A DNA stretch of 64,000 nt from Bryoerythrophyllum caledonicum (taxonomy: Eukaryota > Streptophyta > Bryopsida > Pottiales > Pottiaceae): assembly GCA_963971425.1 (NCBI GenBank), contig OZ020525.1, positions 14,762,187-14,826,186 on the forward strand, read 5' to 3'. The position numbers and the translations under genes are program-made. Positions 21,806-32,977 of this stretch are shown piece after piece. Position 1 is the stretch's first letter; every line of letters starts with the position of its first letter. The notes beneath the pieces are model-generated. The model saw nothing but the letters and a program-made list of their open reading frames with translations. It was not told the DNA's origin and ran no database searches.

Positions 21806-22332
21806 AGGTAGAGGCACCCAATTCCGATCAGTAGAGTATGCATGGCATGGTGCATAAAATGGCAAATGCATGAAATGGTGCATGAAGTGACCCAAAATGG
21901 ATAACTCAAAATTTGAAAACACCAGTCATTATCGGCATTGGCTCATGAAGTGTGCAATTTTGGGTTGCTCCACCTCAATTGAGCTCTCATTGGTGGCATT
22001 GCCTTGAAAGTTGAACAAGGCCGATCGGCATTGGATACCCTCCATGAGTTGGTTATCCATGGCATGTCTTCTCTCTTTTACTCACTCTCACTTGTTGGCA
22101 TTGGGCAAAGGAGGGCACTAAATCTCACCTACTCTACAGTTTGATTATGGACTCCGGTGGTTTTTGGGCTTTCAAATTCTATATCAATTCCAAATCTTTG
22201 AGATTAAATTTGAAAAAATATTTGTTGAGTTTCATTCCTAATTATGCATCTTTCTACAAAAATGTTTTTTGACATACAATGTCATTTGAGTCCCGAACCG
22301 TCTTCAATGATCGGAATCGGGTGCCTCTACCT
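21806..22332. mobile_element. TA-flanked MITE, family H copy 1 (527 bp)
   Basis: Inverted ends AGGTAGAGGCACCCAATTCC and GATCGGAATCGGGTGCCTCT with TA at 21804-21805 and 22333-22334. It matches the inverted copy at 32431-32975 along its whole length. The interior has clustered GCATGG/ATGCA palindromic pieces near 21840-21890. No coding capacity. Confidence 0.82.
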
Positions 22333-22334
22333 TA

Positions 22335-23620
22335 GAAGATGATAGAATGGGATCCAAATCAAATAGGAGGTTGAAAAATAATCTCATGATATACCCTATT
22401 GAAATTTGATTGAAATCTATTTTGACTAGTAATTTCATGATCAACACTTATGATTTGGCCATTATCAACTTCTACATATTGGGATACTTAATTCAAAATT
22501 TAGCATTTATTAAAAGCTAGAGTGAGTTTATTTTAGTACATTTGATGATTTATAATAGTATCAAATTAGATAATTTGATAGAATGATCTAGTATTAATTA
22601 AAGTCTGCAATTGAAACTGGGTTTAACTAGCAGCCTTCTAGTACAAATCGTAATAAATTTAGAAGGCATAAACAGTATAAGAAAATTCAATGAAAATATT
22701 TTTAAATTAACATTTTAGTGGATACATAGCCATCCAAATTTAATTTTTAATGCGTACAAGTCTTTAACAAAAACCGCTTTATAAATCAAGTAATAAAATA
22801 TCATAAATTATACTATACATACAATAAACTTAAATATATTTCACAATTTCGTAATGCCAGCCAAAGAAAAGAAAATTCAAATTAATCTCTATTGTCATAA
22901 TGACCATGCATTTGATTAATACAAGGACCTTCCATAACTCATCCGTCATCTAACAAGTAGAGTTTATGAAAAATCTAATGTCAAATGCACTCTAATTCTA
23001 AATTAATGGATACAATTAGGAATTTTAATAGATTTTTTTTTTTTAAACATGGATTGGCATCTCATTTTATGTGCTCTTCATTTTATACATTATAAACTAG
23101 GAGTTCCAATTTGGTAGACCACTTGCAATTAACCCCATATTAAAGTAGATTTTTAAAATAAAGTTTACTGCAATTTTCCATTTGTGTTTTATTTCGATTT
23201 TGCGACTTTTGAAGACCTTACATTGCAATATTAAAATTTATTGGCACATTGTGAAGAACGCAAAAGAATCGATCTATCTAGTGTGAAAGGATCTCAATTT
23301 ACAAGTGGATGGAAGTGGGATACTTGTTTGTATGAATACCCAATGAATCTCTTGTGTCATGAATTCATTTGTTGAAATATGACGCAAAAAACAATCAAAA
23401 TGTACCAAGAAAGTATCCAATACCAATGGTGCAAAGGCCGTTAGAAGGAAACTCAAACAAATCCACAAGTATTTTAAAAAAGTTGGCCAGTTTCTAAAAA
23501 AGTTGGTGTTTTGATACAAGACATAAAGTTGGGTCTCATTTAATGAAGTCATAATCTTGCAAGTCCCTCTTTGAACTTGTAGCAAGCTCCGAAAAGTAAC
23601 TTGTATATTTCAATAACAAC
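22335..23620. other. AT-rich gene-free stretch
   Basis: Nothing recognisable. Long A/T runs and short chance ORFs only. Confidence 0.5.
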
Positions 23621-23622
23621 AA

Positions 23623-23923
23623 TCATACTACTAAAATCATAATCTACGCAATGAACCATGTAGCGATCAACCACGCAGTCAACCGTGCAGTGAACTTTAG
23701 AAACGCTGCGGTTAATTGCCCAATCAACCGTGCAGTGAACTTTAGAAACGCTACGGTTAATTGCCCAATCAACCGAGCAGTGAACTACAAAAAATCTACA
23801 GTCAACCGCGCAGTCATCTGTGCAGTGAATCATGTTACTTTTTCTTTTGTATATAGTTTGTAATATAAAAACTACATTTAAATGGTTGGACATATGCGTT
23901 GCAAAGCAAGCGCCAATTGCTAG
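23623..23923 (+). mobile_element. Small non-autonomous Helitron, array 2 unit 1 (301 bp)
   Basis: Begins TCATACTACTAAAATCATAA after an A and ends CAATTGCTAG, preceded by the GCGTTGC-AAA-GCAAGCGC hairpin. It carries a 45 bp internal tandem duplication (unit starting GTGCAGTGAACTTTAGAAAC), which makes it longer than the other units. Confidence 0.75.
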
Positions 23924-24147
23924 TTATACTACTAAAACCATAAGCTACGCAGTGAACCACGCAGCGATCAACCATGCAATCAACCGTGCAGTGAACTACA
24001 AAAACGCTGCAGCCAACCGCGCAGTTAAAAGCGCAGTCAACCATGCAGTGAATCATGTTACTTTTTTTATAAAAAAATAGTTTGTAATATAAAAACTACA
24101 TTAATATGGTTGGACTAATGCGTCGCAAAGCAAGCGCAAATTGCTAG
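23924..24147 (+). mobile_element. Small non-autonomous Helitron, array 2 unit 2 (224 bp)
   Basis: Follows unit 1 directly (TTATACTACTAAAACCATAA) and ends AAATTGCTAG before a T. It has fewer internal repeats than unit 1. A short (AAAT)n run follows at 24148-24178. Confidence 0.75.
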
Positions 24148-24178
24148 TAATAAATAAATAAATAAATAAATAAATAAG
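24148..24178. repeat. (AAAT)n microsatellite
   Basis: About seven units of AAAT/AATA directly after the CTAG end of the Helitron pair. Confidence 0.9.
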
Positions 24179-25287
24179 ACTCAAGTATATTTTTTCTATA
24201 TTTCCATGGATCTTTTACCTATACGTAATGTAATGAAGCTACTTTGGTTTGGATTCTATTTGATGGGTATCTTTATACATCCACCTACCATGAATCAAAA
24301 CATATTTTTTTTATAGGTCTTTTAATATTTGAAATCAAGTTTTACTTTTTCTTATTCAATAATTTACAAAAATATAGCATGATTATTATGGTAAAGTAGG
24401 ATTATTGCTCCTACTTCTATCATAAGGATATGTAAACACAATTAGTATCAAATTGGGACAACTTGTCAATTCATGTCAAGTAGCATTGACCTAGTGAAAT
24501 TTCCCTCATTCTCTTGAAATTGATTGGCATCGCCATATTTCTAGTTCTAGTGATCTATTTTATTCCCAACATTCCTTCAAGGTTTGGAAATTTACTTTGT
24601 TAGTATTAATCTCTAATACTCCTTTACTATCTCTTATATAAAAGAGAAACTTTTCAAATTCAGTGGTCATTCTAGAATAAAGAGGGAAAAGCAAAAAAAT
24701 CAAAAATCAAAAATCAATTCAACCGTAAGACCATTTTTAAGACTACTAAATAAACATGATGATCAAGAAAATTCATAAAACTTGACCATACAAGCTGGAA
24801 GATTATTACACAGTATGAAGTGAAGGGAAAGGTTTTCTTTCTTGCCATATTAGGAGGGTTGACAAAGTTTGACTTCACTTGGTGTCATAGTTTTTCACTA
24901 GAAAGGTCTAAATTTTACGACAATATCTAGTGTAAATGATGTTAGTTCCTTATACCCAAGATTCTCAAAGATCAATTTCAAATTTATAATGAGAATAAAT
25001 CTATATTCCTACAAAGTTCTTACCTTCATAAAAAAAAAATAGAAGCAATAATATAATTTTGCAATCATAGAAACCTGAACATGAAGACATCAAAACATGA
25101 ATAATGTGTTATAAGAAATCTTTTTTTTTAATATTATTAGCAATTAGATTATTTATCTTCAGTTGTAAATTTTTTTGTTATTTCTAAATGATAGGAAATC
25201 AAACAACAACCAATTTTGCTATTGAAATATTTTTTGCATTGTTTTTTTCTAGGCAAGCATCCCGCAAAAGTGAAGACATTCCAAAAA
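24179..25287. other. AT-rich stretch with a family E fragment
   Basis: Near 24860-24960 (TTTGACTTCACTTGGTGTCA, AGGTCTAAATTTTA) is a reversed piece of family E. Otherwise no gene. Confidence 0.4.
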
Positions 25288-25289
25288 CT

Positions 25290-25498
25290 TAATCCTTAAA
25301 CATCATAAGGTGCCACTTGTGGCAACAATGTTCTACACATATGGTATTGTGTTTGAAGATGATGAAGGTTGAGATATTGAAATGACCTCCAAATGAAAGA
25401 TGTTCAATGAAGAATCTTCAATCCAAAAGTGTAAGTCTTGCTAAACTTTAATACATTTTTGGTATTCTACAAAGGAAAATACGTGCCCCAACTGATGT
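25290..25498. repeat. Family C repeat, inverted copy
   Basis: The reverse complement matches 16336-16541 and 7640-7830 (ATGTTCAATGAAGAATCTTC, TTGCTAAACTTTAATACATT). It abuts the family A element at its TTAA. Confidence 0.6.
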
Positions 25499-25502
25499 TT
25501 AA

Positions 25503-26284
25503 CCCCTAAAGGCCCGCAACATTTTTGCACCCAAACTCAGTGAAAATTGCCATGTTCAATGCATTCAATACAAAATGCTAATAAACATAGTTAACCGTAG
25601 GATCTTGTACTAGAATTGTACAAGTGTATTTGTTCACTTTGACCGCACGGATTGGAAGATATGGGTCTTGAAGTGAGAATAAACTCTTCCTGAGGTCATA
25701 CTAAACACTTTCAACAAACTTCGACCACCTTCTATGACAACTTTTTGCACTAAGGTCCATGATTTTCTAATTTTAAATTTAAAAGTATCATGTTAGGCAC
25801 ATGTGCACCAAATCATAGAAGTAGAAGAGGGGTAAAAGATGTCCTTAAAAACCTTGCAATGCAAATATGTGCTCAGAATTAACAATACACTTCAAGTTTT
25901 GCATATATCATATCTTTCTCATATTTTTGAAATTTGCAAATCTATATGGTAGATGGAAAGATCTCCATTATCTTTCCAGGAGGATTTTTTTTTTTTAAGA
26001 GGACAAAAACTCAAGTTCCTACTGAATTTAGAATTAATTAAAGCTTTGTTGCACTATTTGTTGTATGCACACTAAACCGTTGCACTATTTGTATATGTTA
26101 CTGAAAAAAAATTGTAACTTATGAAGTGTAAGTCAGATTTCTACAAAAAATTATATCTACGGGAAGCTAATAAAAAGTTGCCCATTCATAAAAAAAAATC
26201 TCATAAAATCATGCCCAAACTCAAAATCGCATGACCTTACCCAAACTCAAAACGTCGCCCAAGGGGACATTGGGCCTTTAGGGG
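25503..26284. mobile_element. TTAA element, family A copy 3 (diverged)
   Basis: Preceded by TTAA (25499-25502) and starts CCCCTAAAGGCCC. It ends GGGCCTTTAGGGG followed by TTAC. The order of interior blocks (CATTCAATACAAAATG, AAGATGTCCTTAAAAACCTT, CAAGTTCCTACTGAATTTAG) follows the two 809 bp copies at 38395 and 40296 but is clearly more diverged. Non-coding. Confidence 0.7.
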
Positions 26285-27727
26285 TTACGGGTTAAAGTTT
26301 TGATGGGATTGGAAGTGTACAAGGAATGATGCAAGGCTTAACAACATGGAAGTTACAGCCGATGTCGTTTGTGACATATTGAATGATGTGTAGATAAGCA
26401 AACCCCACGGATAGTTTCCAGATAACACTCTAGTGTCATGGGAGAGCATTATTGAGTAGGTCAAGCTGGGTCGCCCTTCTTTACGTGTAGCCCCTGACAA
26501 GGCCTTGACAGTCACTAGAGTACTTGCCTTGTGACTGGGGCAGCAGGTCACAAGTTCCTTGTTGCACTCGATGAACCTGCAACCCTCGCAAGTTCCACAT
26601 CACTTATGCTAAGAATATCCATACGTAATGCTTCTTCGTGTAAACAACATCCCTATCTTCACATTTTACCTCACAAATGTTCAACAGTCATAGACCAGGA
26701 CGCATCTCGCACATTTTACATACAAGGTTGGTAATAGGTATGCTTACCATACAATACCCTAATCCGTCTTTGTAACAAGTGCAGATCCCCGTCGTTCCCG
26801 AATTGGCAAGGGCAGTCCCTCAAGACGCAATACCATGTCCTGAGGCGATACCTTGTCTTGACACAAGACAAGATTACATCCGACGGACTCCGCCACGGAA
26901 CTATCTCGGATTGTTGGACCTACAGTATTTAATTAAATATAGAGATTTGCAGCTTCTTCTAACCTACTTTTACCAATGGTTGCCACCAATTTCACTTCTA
27001 GAAGATGGTGTAAGACGACCAACAAGTATATCAAGCAGTGACTTTGATATAATTTGTTGTTATGTGGTATGATTTGCCATTATTTGGTATACTCAGTGGT
27101 CATCTCATGCCATCTTTCTAGTACACCAATCACTGAATATAGTGTGGATTCATAATTGATGTGGATCACCCACACTAATTTTCATCAAGCACATGCATGT
27201 CAAAATTTGATTGGCTTTTCGTTTTCAAGCAAGTGTGTGTCAGTCGCCAATTGGATGTAAATTTCCAGTTAATGTAGAAACTCGAACTACGCTGGTCCAC
27301 ACTATATGCAGTGTTTGGTGTAGTGATTACAGTGATTGTGAGCTGAGCCTGTGTCGTATTTGGTGGTTTTACCAAGATGTACCATACATAACAGGCATGT
27401 AGTAGCAACTAATTAACTCGTTTGGCTCAAGTGAATGGTGCTACACTGTAGTTATAATCTTAAGTTGAACTGCTTTTTTTGTGTTTGACATTGTGTCCAC
27501 TGAGATGCTGAGCTGTTTTGGTTGGAACTTCATCATCCACTTGTACAAGTCAAATTCTGTGTAAAGTTAATCTCGGGTACATTAGTACAATTCATGTCCG
27601 CTTCAAAAGAGAGACGGGAATTCCTCTTCTCCGTATCATTTCAACAGATTCGAGCGTGAGAGACATTGTGGTATTTAAACTTTACATCAGTTGAATGCAT
27701 CGGAATGTTATTTAGTCCAAGTAGCTT
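26285..27727. other. Gene-free stretch
   Basis: More GC-balanced around 26440-26900, with short ORFs that match nothing I know and no splice-linked partner. It may contain gene debris. Confidence 0.35.
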
Positions 27728-27731
27728 TTAA

Positions 27732-28043
27732 CCCTTTCACACCGGAGGTCTTCACAAGGCTTGGGAGAATCCACTAGTGTAGTAGATCATGCACAAACAA
27801 CTAGTAGATAATGCACAACATCATCTACACATAGGGTATATTTAACGTTGACCCCACTCCACATTAATCATTGCAGCTCTCCAATGCTTGCATCTAATAT
27901 GTGCCCCGGAATTGATCCATTTGAAGAGTATGAACTAGTGATAGGCACATTCTGAACCAACAAAAAAAAAAGTGCACTCAACTTACACAAAAGGAGCTAT
28001 ACCCCATAATCGACCCAAAAACAACGACCTCGCTACTAAAGGG
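27732..28043. mobile_element. TTAA element, family B copy 1 (312 bp)
   Basis: TTAA at 27728-27731 and 28044-28047; ends CCCTTTCACACCGGAGG and ACTAAAGGG. The interior (GTAGATCATGCACAA, ACATAGGGTATATTTAACGT) is shared with copies at 35290 and 37563. Non-coding. Confidence 0.78.
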
Positions 28044-28373
28044 TTAAGCTTGAGTTTATTTTGATATCAAGAAGTAGAACCTATGATTATTATTCTCCGC
28101 TTAAACCAGGTTGGAGGTGTGTGAACAAGCATAGAAAAAAAAAGAGAAATCCTTGTACTTGGAGATCCCTTGCAACAAGTACCGTATTCTTCTGACCAAT
28201 CCAACATGAAAGTCTGCCCATAGCGTCATAATCCATGGATTGTCTTGTGTCCCTTTCAACTCGCCTGTTATGGCATCCTTAGGACAGACCACACTTCTTG
28301 CCACTCAATCAATAGGGTTGATCAATGTGAATATTGATTGAAGCTGGTAGACGCACTTTCTTTCTCCTATTTA

Positions 28374-30044
28374 CAGTGATTGCCAAAACTGAGTACAAAA
28401 TAGCTTAGTCTACCTTTAGCCATTCATATTTTATTATTTACTACATATAATGCCAAATGAGTTGACTGCTCAAGTATACATGCAAGTAAATGATGTGGCT
28501 ACCAAATTACAAGTCCAACAATGCAAAATAATTTGAGAAAGATATAGATCAAAGTAAATTAGCCTTTAGAACTCAGTTATGCTCACACTTAGATTACGCA
28601 ATGACTGCTACAAATCTGACATGCAAAAGTGGTTTCTTGGGTCTGATTTTTTGGATGGGCATGTTCTTGGCCTTCACATTTATAAGTGTGTCCCTATTTT
28701 GTGCACATCATGTATGCAAATTGAGCAAAATGGTTTCATTGAGGTCTCTCTCCGTTGCTGATAGAAAGCAGATAGAAGAAGCTACTGTAGAGAAGTTGAG
28801 GAGGGGTGAAAGTACTAGAAATGTTGCTAGAGACTTACAAGTATCCCAAAGTTGGATTGCACAATTTTGTAAGCAACATTTAAGTGAGTTGAGTGATGTG
28901 AATCGCAGTTTCGGTGGCATGCCACAGGTGTACGGTGCAGCTGATTGCAGGGCTTATGTGAGAGAAATCACTTAAGGTGGCTTAGAAATTGCACACAAAG
29001 TTGGAAATTACTTGAGAGAAGAGCTTCATTATGGTATGAGTGATAGTATTGTGAGAGTGTTACGAAAAGCAGGTTTGAAATGTAAAGTGAAGCAAAAGAA
29101 ACCAAAGCTTGTACTTCTTTAGATCAAGGGACGATTAGAATTTGCTAGACGTCATTGCCATTGGACTGATGATGATTGAGATTGCGTTTTATTCTTTGAT
29201 GAAACAAAAATCAACCGATTTTGTTATGATGGTCATAGTTGGTGTTGGTTTTGTGATGGGCAAAGTAGAAGTGCTAGAAGGGTGCTACAAACATTGAAGG
29301 TGGAGGAGTGATGATGTGGAGTTGCATGACTTCAAGTGGCCCTTGTATGATGTGTAGGATTGAGGGAAGAATGGATCAGTACATGTATAGAGAAATTTTA
29401 GAGTGAGAATTGGTTCATACACTGCATACAAATTCAGATCCTGCCAATTTGATTTTTCAAAAGGACAATGACCCGAAACATACATTTAAGAGTGTGCGTC
29501 GTTGGCTGAATTCATAAGAATTCACTCTTTTGAAGTGGCCAACGTAGTCTCCACTTTTGAATTGGATCAAAGACTTGTCGGCAACTTTAAAACGTTGACT
29601 GAACCAATATGAGAGACCTCCCAAAGGAATGTTAGAATTGTGGGAGCGTGTTGAGGATTGTTGGGCTTCAATTACTTCCAATGAGTTTAAGAACTTGTGT
29701 AGAAGCATGACTAAGCGCATTGCACCTGTTATAGCTGCTAAGGGTAGGTGGACGAGTTTTTAACTTTGTTCCAACTAGTGTGAGCAAAACTGAGTTTTGG
29801 ATTGAACTTCACTTTACTTTTTTTGTGTACATGCATACTTGTGTGCCCATTTCGATCAAGTTTGTACTACATCTGCTTACGAGGTGAAACATGTGTTTCC
29901 ATGACCTCAATCCCCATGGAAGTATGAGTGCTTGCAATGGTAATCCTATGCAATTTATGGTTTCATTTTTGGTGCATCCAATTTCCTTACATTGTTTGTT
30001 GAATTTCAAATTGTTGTGTTTGTACTCAGTTTTGGCAGTCACTA
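28374..30044 (+). mobile_element. Tc1-like DNA transposon (copy B), 1671 bp, decayed
   Basis: TA on both sides (28372-28373 and 30045-30046). Outer ends carry TGCCAAAACTGAGTAC and its complement. The inner ends of the arms carry AACTCAGTTATGCTCACAC (28571-28589) and its complement near 29776-29799. This repeats the outward and inward motif layout of copy A at 235-1856, and the transposases are clearly related. The arms differ in length because of an indel on the right. Confidence 0.85.
28730..29763 (+). pseudogene. Tc1-like transposase, heavily broken
   Basis: Reads from MVSLRSLSVADRKQIEE through an HTH (STRNVARDLQVSQSWIAQF), CKVKQKKPKL, RLEFARRHCHWT, LFFDETKINRF (first Asp) and FQKDNDPKHTFKSVRRWL (second Asp), to a stop at 29761. 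There are in-frame stops near 28973, 29119 and 29179, more after 29400, and a frame change near 29297. The Glu position has become Lys (WIKDL in place of PIEHL), so catalysis is lost independently of the stops. Confidence 0.88.
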
Positions 30045-30384
30045 TATCAATGCCCATTTCCAAACTTGATGACAAGGTAAATGTGCCCCTTATTTACCCT
30101 ACTTGCTTATCACATTTGTACATGATTCATTCACATTGGAGAAAGTCCAATTTTTTTGGAAAAATCACAAGATTGTCTAAGTGATATCCATGTAGTGCCA
30201 CGGTGATACCCATTAAGCCAAAGCCACCCTTTGAAGTAAAAATAAATACTTGGGAGAGGTCTCAAATCTGACCTCTAATTTTGGTATGTCCATCTTGGTA
30301 TATGGTAATCAAGAGTTGGTAGAGACAATTTTCTTGTTTTCAACTCTTTTCACCATAGTTTCTTAAAACATAGTATACCATTAG

Positions 30385-30545
30385 GCACCACAGCCTTGGT
30401 GTGGTGGTTTTTGGTCATGACACATAGGCGAGGTGGTTATGAGTTCAAGTCCCTACACCGGCATGGTGCCTACCATCATCGTCCATGGTCGGGGGTCTCA
30501 AGACCTCGTTGTATTGGTACCCAAAAAGCCCTGGGGGGATGACAT
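30385..30545 (+). mobile_element. tRNA-derived SINE candidate
   Basis: A box-A-like TTGGTGTGGTGG (30396-30407) and a box-B-like GAGTTCAAGTCC (30441-30452) lie at tRNA-like spacing, but no cloverleaf or CCA-type 3' end follows. This is the usual layout of a SINE head. The 3' end is not defined; the downstream text runs into a family I repeat. Confidence 0.45.
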
Positions 30546-32428
30546 GTTGGTTGTCTCAAAGGCACTTAGAGTAGGGAGGCACTTAGTGTAGAAAAGTGTT
30601 ACCCTCAAAAGGGAGAAGAAGTTCTAATACACTAATCTATGTCACTTGGCCATAGGCTTAGTGAAGAGAATGAACAAACAATATATTCACGTTGGCCCCT
30701 ATAGGAACCGGAGTTCTTCTTATTTTTTATATACAAATTTAGAAGTTATTTCTTTCAAGATTCTTTGAATGAACACAAAAAATCATGTTGTATTTTAAGA
30801 ATGTGGAATTGAGCTATATGTATAGAAAATAAAGTTGAGATATTCTATAAATTTTTGTTTAAGGGTTGATAAGCCGACATCAAGACAATGACTCATTAGG
30901 GATTATGGTTGCTACTCGTAAATGAGAATTAACTGCAAACCATGGTCATGAAAACTACATTATTAACTCCTAAATGACAAATGTCATGAGGTAGGCTTTT
31001 GTAAATCTTGGGCACGTTATCATGGTTGCAAAATATATTTACATTTCCTAACATTTTGTACGGAGATGCAAGTAGACAAGAGGTCTAGGGGAATATCATT
31101 TTTATTCTCATTGGACCTATGGGAAAAAGTTATGTCATCTCAAAGAAAAAGTTCTTGAGAAAGGGCACATTGGGCTACTCTAAAAACATTTGTTAGGACA
31201 CTCCATTAGATGTGTGATTTCCAATACTTACAAGTAATATTATTTCCTTATGTATTGTTAAAAAAAATTCTTGTCGATAGTGAAAAATAGCATTTTAACC
31301 GACATCAAACATTTTCATGCATTGTCACACATTGTCAAGCAGGGTTTAAAAAAACCTCTTCACATCTTGCACAATTGTTTTGAACATGCTACATCCCCTC
31401 CTATATCTATAAATAGGTTAACAAGGAACTAATATCATGCTTAAGATGATGGCAATGAATTTAGACCTTGTATAGTGCAAAAATTTGACATCATGTGAAG
31501 TCAAATTCTACTAATCCACTCAAAGCAATGCAAGGAAGACAACTAATTGTTTTCTCTACCTCAATCACTTTTAGTAATATTTCAATCCCTGCAATCAAAG
31601 TTTATGAAATTTCCCAAGTACTGTATGTTGCTTAATTAGTTCTAATATAATCCTTCAGTCATATTTGAAAACAGAAGTCACTAGAGTTTTCCTAAAAGTA
31701 CGCAGGGTTTAAACCCTGACTGTCACCCCAAAACGCTAATAGGGGTTGTACACCTGAAAGTCCACTTGTTTTTGAGAAACATGGTGGTTTGGTTAACTTT
31801 GGGGTTTATTCCATAAATTATGGTCCTTTGTCAGCCAACCAACATGCCACAGGATTAATCATCTAGGCTTTAGTCACCGTCCAAACATAGATGCAAGGTG
31901 GCATTGGTGACTCCAAATTACTAATTTGGTTACATTAGCTTGATCCGTGCGCGTGGCCCATAAAATATGGAGGGTGAGAATTTTCACCCTGCAAATATTG
32001 CGGTATTTAAATCTCACCTTGCTTTGGTGAATAGGAAAAGACACAAGGGCCTTAAAGGATGCTGCACCGGGTCTTTTTGGCTGACACAAGGTAGCCACCC
32101 TTTAAAACTCAGACTTTCACGAAAACTCTATTATTTCCTTTCTTACTCATTGCATTAGTATTAGTAGTTTAGAAGCATTTTTATGTGAAATTGTCAAATA
32201 TTTTTAGGGGTTAAAATACACATCAAGTACATTGTACCGCACCATATGCACATGCACTAGTCTTATATTTTTGGCGTTTTCCTTTTCAGATGCAACTTTA
32301 TGATATTTCGTATTAAAATCCAACACCTAGAATAGAATGTTTAGATTCAACTGAAAACTGAATATAAATTTGAAGCAAATTTGATTATAGACCTAATCTC
32401 TCCATAGGCCTGACAATAAACCTTGACA
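30546..32428. other. Repeat-rich, gene-free stretch
   Basis: 30585-30720 is family I (inverted relative to 20960-21130). 31130-31620 is family E, including an intact target at about 31435 that lacks the TTAA insertion seen at 7633-8167. 31860-32110 is unassigned. Confidence 0.5.
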
Positions 32429-32430
32429 TA

Positions 32431-32975
32431 AGGTAGAGGCACCCAATTCCGATCACTTAAGCGAGTTCAGGACTCAAATGACATTGTATGTCAAAAAACA
32501 TTTTTGTAGAAAGATGCAGAATTAGGAATGAAACTCAACAAATATTTTTTCAAATTTAATCTCAAAGATTTGGAATTGATATAGAATTTGAAAGCCCAAA
32601 AACCACCGGAGTCCATAATCAAATTGTAGAGTAGGTGAGATTTAGTGCCTTCCTTTGCCCAATGCCAACAAGTGAGAGTGAGTAAAAGAGAGAAGACATG
32701 CCATGGATAACCAGCTCATGGAGGGTATCCAATGCCAATCGGCCTTGTTCAACTTTCAAGGCAATGCCACCAATGAGAGCTCAATTGAGTGGAGCAACCC
32801 AAAATTGCACACTTCATGACCCAATGCCGATAATGATTGGTGTTTTCAAATTTTGAGTTATCGATTTTAGGTCACTTTATGCACCATTTCATGCATTTGC
32901 CATTTTCATGCACCATGCCATGCATACTCTACTGATCAGAATTGGGTGGCCAATTGGAATTGGGTGCTTCTACCT
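32431..32975. mobile_element. TA-flanked MITE, family H copy 2 (545 bp)
   Basis: TA at 32429-32430 and 32976-32977. Inverted ends AGGTAGAGGCACCC and GGGTGCTTCTACCT. Full-length reverse complement of 21806-22332, with a short extra partial repeat of the end sequence near 32940-32970. Confidence 0.82.
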
Positions 32976-32977
32976 TA

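Noticed and set aside
28101-28304. Minus-strand frame containing DNPWIMTLWADFHVGLV
   Set aside because: It looks somewhat protein-like but matches no family I know and has no neighbouring exon. Too weak to list as a gene.
30396-30460. tRNA gene
   Set aside because: Box A- and B-like motifs are present but acceptor and anticodon stems do not form, so it is listed as a SINE candidate.
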